Assembly (NCBI GenBank): GCA_964633225.1
Contig: CAZWFQ010000131.1
Span: forward strand, 1 to 7,119
Source: JAKQIM01 sp964633225
GTDB lineage: Bacteria; Chloroflexota; Anaerolineae; Anaerolineales; UBA4823
DNA length: 7,119 nucleotides
Reading direction: 5' to 3'
Numbering within the stretch: position 1 is the first letter of the stretch; every line of letters starts with the position of its first letter. Below, one piece after another: positions 3,361 to 7,119 of the stretch. The notes under the pieces were generated by a model. That model saw only the letters and a program-made list of their open reading frames with translations. It searched no databases and was not told the DNA's origin. The position numbers were made by a program, and so were the translations under genes.

Positions 3361-5829
3361 TTAGGGTCGTTTTCTTAGCATTAAGATTATGACTATACCT
3401 ATGATAGCTACGAGTACGAATAGTCCTGCGATTGCCGGAACAAAGTACATATCAGCTGCTGATTGTGCTGGAGCATCTGTTGGGGCGGGTGTTGCTGCTG
3501 CAGGATCAACTGCAAATGCCGTTACTGCGTGCGAAGGCCAATAAGATTCACTGCCAGCAAATGATGCATAAACGGTGTAGTCGCCTTCAATATCTGGTTT
3601 CCAAGTGAAGCTGAAGAAGCCTTCTGAAGTTGTTGTGGTGCCTATTTCGCGGTAGTTACCGTTAGCGTCGACAACACTTAGAACAACTTGGACACCTGCT
3701 GCGTCTGTGGGTTTTGCTTGCTGCATGTATAGGTATTCCATCCAATCAGTCATGCTTTGGTCGGAGACTGCTGGTACACCGTTGGGGAACCGTTTTGCCA
3801 ATTCGTCTTGTTCTGTGCCAGGTGAAATGTCGGTTACTGTGCCGCGTATTACTATGGATTGGCCGAGTTGTGTTGCGGTCATTGGTGCGTCTACTGTTGT
3901 TTGGCTTGGACCCTTGCCGAAGTTGTAGAGTTCGCCGTCGTAGTTGTTAATGCCAAGTACACATCCTGCTGCTGCGATTGGACCAGGCATCCATGAAGAA
4001 ATATTCCAGATTTGTTCGCCTGTGGTTGCATTTATTGCGAAGAGTTTACTGCCGCGCCAAAGTGGGTCGTTTGGAGTGTGTTCATTGGTTGCTGCAAACA
4101 CTTTATCATCAGCAATCGTTACGCCGCCGTAGAAGGGATAGTGACCGTAAACTGTGTCAAGGGTTGTTCCGGTGTAGAAGTTCCATACAGTTTTGCCTGT
4201 CTTGATGTCGATTGCGTGGACTACTCCGTCGTAACCTGCAGTGAAGATTTTGCCGTATGCCACTTGTGGGTTGGGTACACCTGCTCCTGCGAAGGAGGCG
4301 CTGTACATCCCAAATGAGTCTTCATATGGTTCTGTTGGGCCCCAAATTTGTTGTCCAGTGCGTGCGTTGAAGCCAAACCATTCAGTTGTTTCTTGCTTAA
4401 ACCAAGCGAAAACGCCTTCTGATATTGGGCTAAAGTTGTATTGTGGTCGGATTGTGTAGTCTGTTAAGTTCATGATCCAGAGGTTTGCACCTGTTTGGGC
4501 ATCATAGCCTGCGACTGTTCTTACTGGGGGAGTTGCTTCTCTAAAAGATGCAGTGGTTATGATTACGCCATCACCGAATTGTGTCCAAGTCTGCCCAGTG
4601 AATTTTGGTATTGATACGTTCCACATTAATCCGTTTGGCCAGTTGTAGGTTGCAGTAATGCTTGGAGAGAATGTTAGGCCGTTTGATGGGTTGATTGCTT
4701 TGGTTGAGTTCCACAGAGACAGCCAACCTGCGTTGGCGTTTAGAGTATAGACCATAACGTCGCCTTCTTCTGACATAGTTACTTTGGTAGCTGCTTGGCA
4801 GTTACTGACTCGTAGTAAAGCTCTTCCGGTGAATGCGTCATACATTGTGGAGTAGTTGCCTGAACGATAGTCCCATAGGTAAGCGTTGACGCCGTGGACA
4901 TTCATGGTTTCAATGCTTTGCAATTGACCAAATGAGAGTCTTGTGTCATTTTGGTACCAAACTTCTTTGCCAGTCTGTAAGTTTACACAGGATATTCCCT
5001 GTACTGTAGCGCCTGGTCCTGCGGTTCTTTGGTAGTATAGCATGCCGTTTATTATCACTGAACCTGGGGGGTTCCATTTTGCTTGGTAAGATAACCCAGT
5101 GTAGAAGTCTGATTCATTAAAGTTCTCGCCAACAATGCCGCCGAATGCCTGCGGGATTGTCCAGAGAATGTGGGCTGAGTTAGGGGCTTGTCCGTATGGG
5201 TTGAAAGCGCCGTCAACGTTTGCGCCGTTTCCGAATTGTAGTGGTAGACCTAGCCAGTTTCCTTGGAGTACTTTCCACTCGTAGTTTTGTGCATCAATGG
5301 GGCGTGTCCAATATTCAGTCGGAAGGGGTGCACCAGCAGTTGGATACAATGGTTCTTCTTGTACTGTAACTCTTACTATGTGGCTTTGGCTTGGCTTGTA
5401 GTAGTCGGTTACTACCGGGCCAGAATCTAGGCGTCTACCAGTAAGGGTTTCGCCGCCGTAAATTAACTGGAAAGTGTAGTTGCCTACTTGGTCAGGGATA
5501 TAGGAAGTTGCTGCTGAACCTGTTGAGTCTGAAGTGTAGGGTCCAAGTTTAGTTACTGTTCCGTCGGGTTCGGTTACTGTAACAGTTAAGTTAGTGAAGG
5601 GAATAGCGCGAACTGTTGAGGTTTGGGTTTGCGGAACTGGTGGAGGTTTGTCAAGCCACATAACAACGAATAAAGTTTGACCGACACCTATGGGGTTAGG
5701 GCCCACTGAGAGCAGGGCATAGGTCTCGATGTCGAGTGCACTAGCATTTTGGGGCATAGTCATCAACGGAAAAGTTATAGAGAGCACCAAGATTATTGAG
5801 AAGAGTGTTATTTTTTGCTTTTTTATCAT
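3361..5829 (-). CDS. Exported, membrane-anchored PQQ-like beta-propeller surface protein (822 aa)
   Basis: Residues 1-31 are a Sec signal peptide: MIKKQK, a hydrophobic core, and likely cleavage after NASA. Residues about 40-155 form an Ig-like/adhesion-type domain. A linker with the pattern PLPTEYWTRPIDAQN and GNWLG (168-193) leads into a beta-propeller of PQQ-like blades whose TG-x-x-W turns recur at LQTGKEVW (284-291), DAQTGANLW (443-451), ARTGQQIW (489-496), DIKTGKTVW (541-549) and NATTGEQIW (600-608). A second Ig-like domain spans about 645-776. A Pro/Thr/Ala linker (777-793) and one membrane helix (about 795-817) end in RKRP. The protein therefore sits outside the cell, held by its C-terminus, and many N-x-S/T sites fit archaeal N-glycosylation. 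I recall many paralogues of this kind in Bathyarchaeia, where their ligand is unknown. Catalytic PQQ-dehydrogenase activity is not implied. ATG 5829 has GGAG (5841-5838) 8 nt upstream. Confidence 0.9.
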   Translation of the reverse strand: MIKKQKITLFSIILVLSITFPLMTMPQNASALDIETYALLSVGPNPIGVGQTLFVVMWLDKPPPVPQTQTSTVRAIPFTNLTVTVTEPDGTVTKLGPYTSDSTGSAATSYIPDQVGNYTFQLIYGGETLTGRRLDSGPVVTDYYKPSQSHIVRVTVQEEPLYPTAGAPLPTEYWTRPIDAQNYEWKVLQGNWLGLPLQFGNGANVDGAFNPYGQAPNSAHILWTIPQAFGGIVGENFNESDFYTGLSYQAKWNPPGSVIINGMLYYQRTAGPGATVQGISCVNLQTGKEVWYQNDTRLSFGQLQSIETMNVHGVNAYLWDYRSGNYSTMYDAFTGRALLRVSNCQAATKVTMSEEGDVMVYTLNANAGWLSLWNSTKAINPSNGLTFSPSITATYNWPNGLMWNVSIPKFTGQTWTQFGDGVIITTASFREATPPVRTVAGYDAQTGANLWIMNLTDYTIRPQYNFSPISEGVFAWFKQETTEWFGFNARTGQQIWGPTEPYEDSFGMYSASFAGAGVPNPQVAYGKIFTAGYDGVVHAIDIKTGKTVWNFYTGTTLDTVYGHYPFYGGVTIADDKVFAATNEHTPNDPLWRGSKLFAINATTGEQIWNISSWMPGPIAAAGCVLGINNYDGELYNFGKGPSQTTVDAPMTATQLGQSIVIRGTVTDISPGTEQDELAKRFPNGVPAVSDQSMTDWMEYLYMQQAKPTDAAGVQVVLSVVDANGNYREIGTTTTSEGFFSFTWKPDIEGDYTVYASFAGSESYWPSHAVTAFAVDPAAATPAPTDAPAQSAADMYFVPAIAGLFVLVAIIGIVIILMLRKRP

Positions 5830-5837
5830 GTTTATTT

Positions 5838-5841
5838 CTCC
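5838..5841 (-). promoter_or_regulatory. Shine-Dalgarno site of the surface-protein gene
   Basis: GGAG on the minus strand lies 8 nt before ATG 5829, which confirms that start. With transcription starting near 5843, the leader would be only about 14 nt and little more than this site. Confidence 0.7.
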
Positions 5842-5857
5842 ATTTTTCTTTTTTTTA

Positions 5858-5879
5858 GAGAATTTTATACAAAATTCTC
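5858..5879 (-). promoter_or_regulatory. TATA box inside a perfect 9-bp inverted repeat (promoter/operator of the surface-protein gene)
   Basis: GAGAATTTT (5858-5866) and AAAATTCTC (5871-5879) are perfect inverted repeats around a 4-bp centre. Read on the minus strand, the middle is TTTTGTATAAAA, a good archaeal TATA element centred about 39 bp before ATG 5829. Transcription would start near 5843, so the repeat is outside the mRNA and acts as DNA. A dimeric regulator bound here would block TBP. Confidence 0.6.
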
Positions 5880-5910
5880 GCTCACCATTATTTTTTTTAA
5901 ATATGGTGAA
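5880..5910. repeat. Inverted repeat TCACCAT/ATGGTGA in the divergent promoter region
   Basis: TCACCAT (5882-5888) and ATGGTGA (5903-5909) are perfect 7-bp inverted arms around a T/A-rich 14-bp centre. They fall within a GCTCAC...GGTGAA frame (5880-5910). A shorter version of the same frame lies at 5942-5957. The site directly adjoins the TATA palindrome of the surface-protein gene, so it is a candidate operator or activator site. Confidence 0.5.
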
Positions 5911-5941
5911 CGTAAAACTATGTTAAATGCTAATAAGGGGT

Positions 5942-5957
5942 GCTCACTTAAGGTGAA
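5942..5957. repeat. Second GCTCAC...GGTGAA element, short spacer
   Basis: GCTCAC (5942-5947) and GGTGAA (5952-5957) are separated by only four bases, giving near-palindromic TCAC/GTGA arms. The half-sites are the same as those at 5880-5910. It lies about 40 bp upstream of the TATA element proposed for the 7-TM gene, where an archaeal activator or repressor could bind. Confidence 0.4.
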
Positions 5958-5992
5958 TACAAAAAAATGTCAAAAAGAAACATAAAGCCAAG

Positions 5993-6000
5993 ATATACAT
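5993..6000 (+). promoter_or_regulatory. TATA element for the 7-TM/winged-helix operon, probably leaderless
   Basis: ATATACAT, preceded by a purine-rich stretch that could act as a BRE, is centred about 22-23 bp before ATG 6019. There is no Shine-Dalgarno site before that ATG. Together these suggest a transcript starting at or within a few bases of the start codon, a common arrangement in archaea. Confidence 0.5.
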
Positions 6001-6018
6001 TATTTTTGGTTATGCTCG

Positions 6019-6663
6019 ATGATTAGACTCATACTAGAATCTTCCGCGGCGATTCTTTGCTTTTTCCTCGTATGGTTCATGATAAAACCATATAGACTTA
6101 CTGGGGACGCCCGCTTTCTCGGTTTACCCCTGGGTTTTGGCATAATGGGTGTGGGACACATTATCGCTGCCAGCGTAACTTTCTCTGGGGATTTATCCTC
6201 GTTTATGCTTCTGTTTAGAACGTTCTCTTTTGTATTTTTAGCGACAACTTATTTCTTCACCAGCAAATCTTCAAGAAAAACCCAACAATTTTGGAATGTA
6301 GCAATTAGTGCGTCAATCGTTGTTCTTATCACCCTTTCTCTTTTAATATTTGCTACTCCAAACACTGTATGGGAAAACGATACAAACGCCCAAATTTTCT
6401 TTAGAATATTCATGCAGGTATTTCTACTCTACATAATTATTCACACACTTAGAAGTCATATTAAAAACCCCGATCCTAAGACAATATGTATTCCTTTTGG
6501 ATTCGTTTTTCTCGCACTCAGTCAATATTCATTAATTTTCTTTTACACCGATCTTAGCCGAGCGGCATTTTGGGGCGCAATGGTGTTTCGTTTTGCCGGT
6601 TTAATCATGTTTCTAATTGTTGCCTATCGAACCTTCTACAGCTCAAAGGGAACTAAAGCATGA
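6019..6663 (+). CDS. Seven-helix integral membrane protein, putative sensor (214 aa)
   Basis: Seven hydrophobic segments are visible: residues about 5-23, 33-55, 62-82, 91-113, 124-145, 154-176 and 184-208. Connecting loops are short, and a hydrophilic Lys/Arg/Gln loop (SKSSRKTQQ) lies between helices 3 and 4. The C-terminus (SSKGTKA) is short and basic. No transporter, protease or enzymatic motif was recognised. The arrangement resembles the seven-helix sensor modules found at the N-terminus of some archaeal signalling proteins, here as a free-standing protein. It overlaps by 4 nt (ATGA) with a winged-helix DNA-binding gene, so the two are co-translated. A membrane signal receiver coupled to a transcription regulator is the natural inference. 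Its promoter diverges from that of the surface protein. Function remains hypothetical. Confidence 0.8.
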   Translation: MIRLILESSAAILCFFLVWFMIKPYRLTGDARFLGLPLGFGIMGVGHIIAASVTFSGDLSSFMLLFRTFSFVFLATTYFFTSKSSRKTQQFWNVAISASIVVLITLSLLIFATPNTVWENDTNAQIFFRIFMQVFLLYIIIHTLRSHIKNPDPKTICIPFGFVFLALSQYSLIFFYTDLSRAAFWGAMVFRFAGLIMFLIVAYRTFYSSKGTKA

Positions 6664-6938
6664 CCAAGATGTCTCGCAGAGACAGGTTGAAAATCTATCG
6701 CGATTTATTAGCTGTGCTTAACGAAGAAGCAAGCGATGAAAGGACAGTGTTGATAAGGGTCCAGTTGCAGATGAATGTGCCTTTTGACCGCTTGAAAAAA
6801 TACATTTCAGAACTCAAAAACTTGGGTTTAGTTCAAGGGGACATTTCGATTAAGCTTACCGAAAAAGGGAAACAATACTTAATAGAATACGAGAAAGTCC
6901 TCGATTTTATAAAGCGCATGGGCATAACATACAGATAA
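6660..6938 (+). CDS. Archaeal winged-helix DNA-binding protein (92 aa)
   Basis: The protein is a single winged helix-turn-helix domain of the short archaeal type, resembling the family I know as HTH_45 (PF14947). It has an N-terminal helix (RDRLKIYRDLLAVLNE), a turn and recognition helix (TVLIRVQLQMNVPFDRLKKYISELKNLGLV), a wing (GDISIKLTEKGKQYL), and a C-terminal helix (IEYEKVLDFIKRMG) of the kind used for dimerisation. There is no ligand domain, so signal input would have to come from a partner, most simply the 7-TM protein whose stop codon overlaps this start (ATGA). An AGGGA lies about 10 nt before the ATG, and a second in-frame ATG is three codons in. The inverted repeats at 5858-5957 are candidate targets. 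Regulation of the divergent surface-protein gene is an inference. Confidence 0.88.
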   Translation: MTKMSRRDRLKIYRDLLAVLNEEASDERTVLIRVQLQMNVPFDRLKKYISELKNLGLVQGDISIKLTEKGKQYLIEYEKVLDFIKRMGITYR

Positions 6939-6955
6939 TTACGTTCATCCATCAA

Positions 6956-6963
6956 TTTTTTTT
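6956..6963 (+). terminator. T8 terminator of the 7-TM/winged-helix operon
   Basis: Eight consecutive T lie 17 nt after the stop codon of the winged-helix gene, matching an archaeal T-tract terminator. No stable hairpin precedes it. Confidence 0.55.
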
Positions 6964-7093
6964 ATGAGTTTGATCCTTAATTTCAGTTAGAAACGATTTT
7001 TTCATAAGTCAAGTTAGAAAATAAATGAAATCGGGTTTAGCATGCTCCCAGTTTTGGAAAAAAAGGAAAAGTGCGGAAATGGAGACGTCGCCA

Positions 7094-7110
7094 CTTAAAA
7101 GGTTAATATA
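7094..7110 (+). promoter_or_regulatory. Possible BRE/TATA of a gene beyond the right edge
   Basis: A purine-rich ACTTAAAAGG is directly followed by TTAATATAG, which resembles an archaeal BRE plus TATA element pointing out of the window to the right. No coding start is visible in the remaining bases, so this is tentative. Confidence 0.3.
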
Positions 7111-7119
7111 GATTAAGGT

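Noticed and set aside
3707..4459. Several overlapping plus-strand open frames (Cys- and Val-rich)
   Set aside because: They are antisense shadows of the surface-protein gene, whose signal peptide, propeller repeats and anchor are unambiguous.
3361..5829. A catalytic PQQ-dependent dehydrogenase
   Set aside because: The blades match the PQQ-like repeat fold, but I see no dehydrogenase active-site pattern, and the Ig-like domains and C-terminal anchor point to a surface or adhesion role.
1..7119. CRISPR array, tRNA, rRNA or transposase
   Set aside because: No regularly spaced repeats, cloverleaf, rRNA-like sequence or transposase motifs were seen on either strand.

Overview
The window looks like chromosomal DNA of an uncultured archaeon, most likely of the Bathyarchaeia (MCG) or a close relative. 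Three things suggest this: a large exported PQQ-type beta-propeller protein with an Ig-like domain and a C-terminal membrane anchor ending in RKRP; a short archaeal winged-helix protein paired with a seven-helix membrane protein; and archaeal TATA elements with short or absent leaders and T-tract terminators. The taxon is inferred from remembered protein style, not from a marker gene.

Layout. Positions 1-277 are AT-rich and hold no convincing gene, only a small hairpin followed by T-tracts that may end a plus-strand gene lying to the left. Positions 278-3091 hold a compact minus-strand cassette, read right to left: a 99-107 aa basic/coiled-coil protein, a 222 aa acidic protein, a ParB/Srx-fold protein, an ABC-type ATPase, a GNAT acetyltransferase and a small zinc-ribbon-like protein. 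Positions 3092-3360 are the cassette promoter region and the terminator of the next gene. Positions 3361-5829 (minus) encode the 822 aa surface protein. Positions 5830-6018 are a divergent promoter region rich in inverted repeats. Positions 6019-6938 (plus) encode the 7-TM protein and, overlapping its stop codon, the winged-helix protein. Positions 6939-7119 hold a terminator and possibly the next promoter.

The main point of interest is the cassette. Its first four genes are joined by overlapping start and stop codons (TGATG, then an 8-nt GTG/TAG overlap, then a possible ATT/TAA overlap). The ATPase and GNAT frames are joined by what looks like a complete -1 frameshift signal: an A AAA AAA heptamer in the zero frame, a 7-nt spacer, and an 8-bp GC-rich stem. 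Only a -1 shift places the N-terminal GNAT segment in frame, giving a 349 aa ATPase-GNAT fusion. As I recall, ParB plus ATPase/GNAT sets occur in phage-like and mobile contexts, but their job is not clear to me. Here the set has two unrecognised partner genes.

The second module is the divergent pair. The surface-protein promoter has its TATA box inside a perfect 9-bp inverted repeat. Two further GCTCAC...GGTGAA elements lie between the divergent promoters. A simple hypothesis is that the 7-TM protein senses a membrane or envelope signal and the winged-helix protein acts on these sites.
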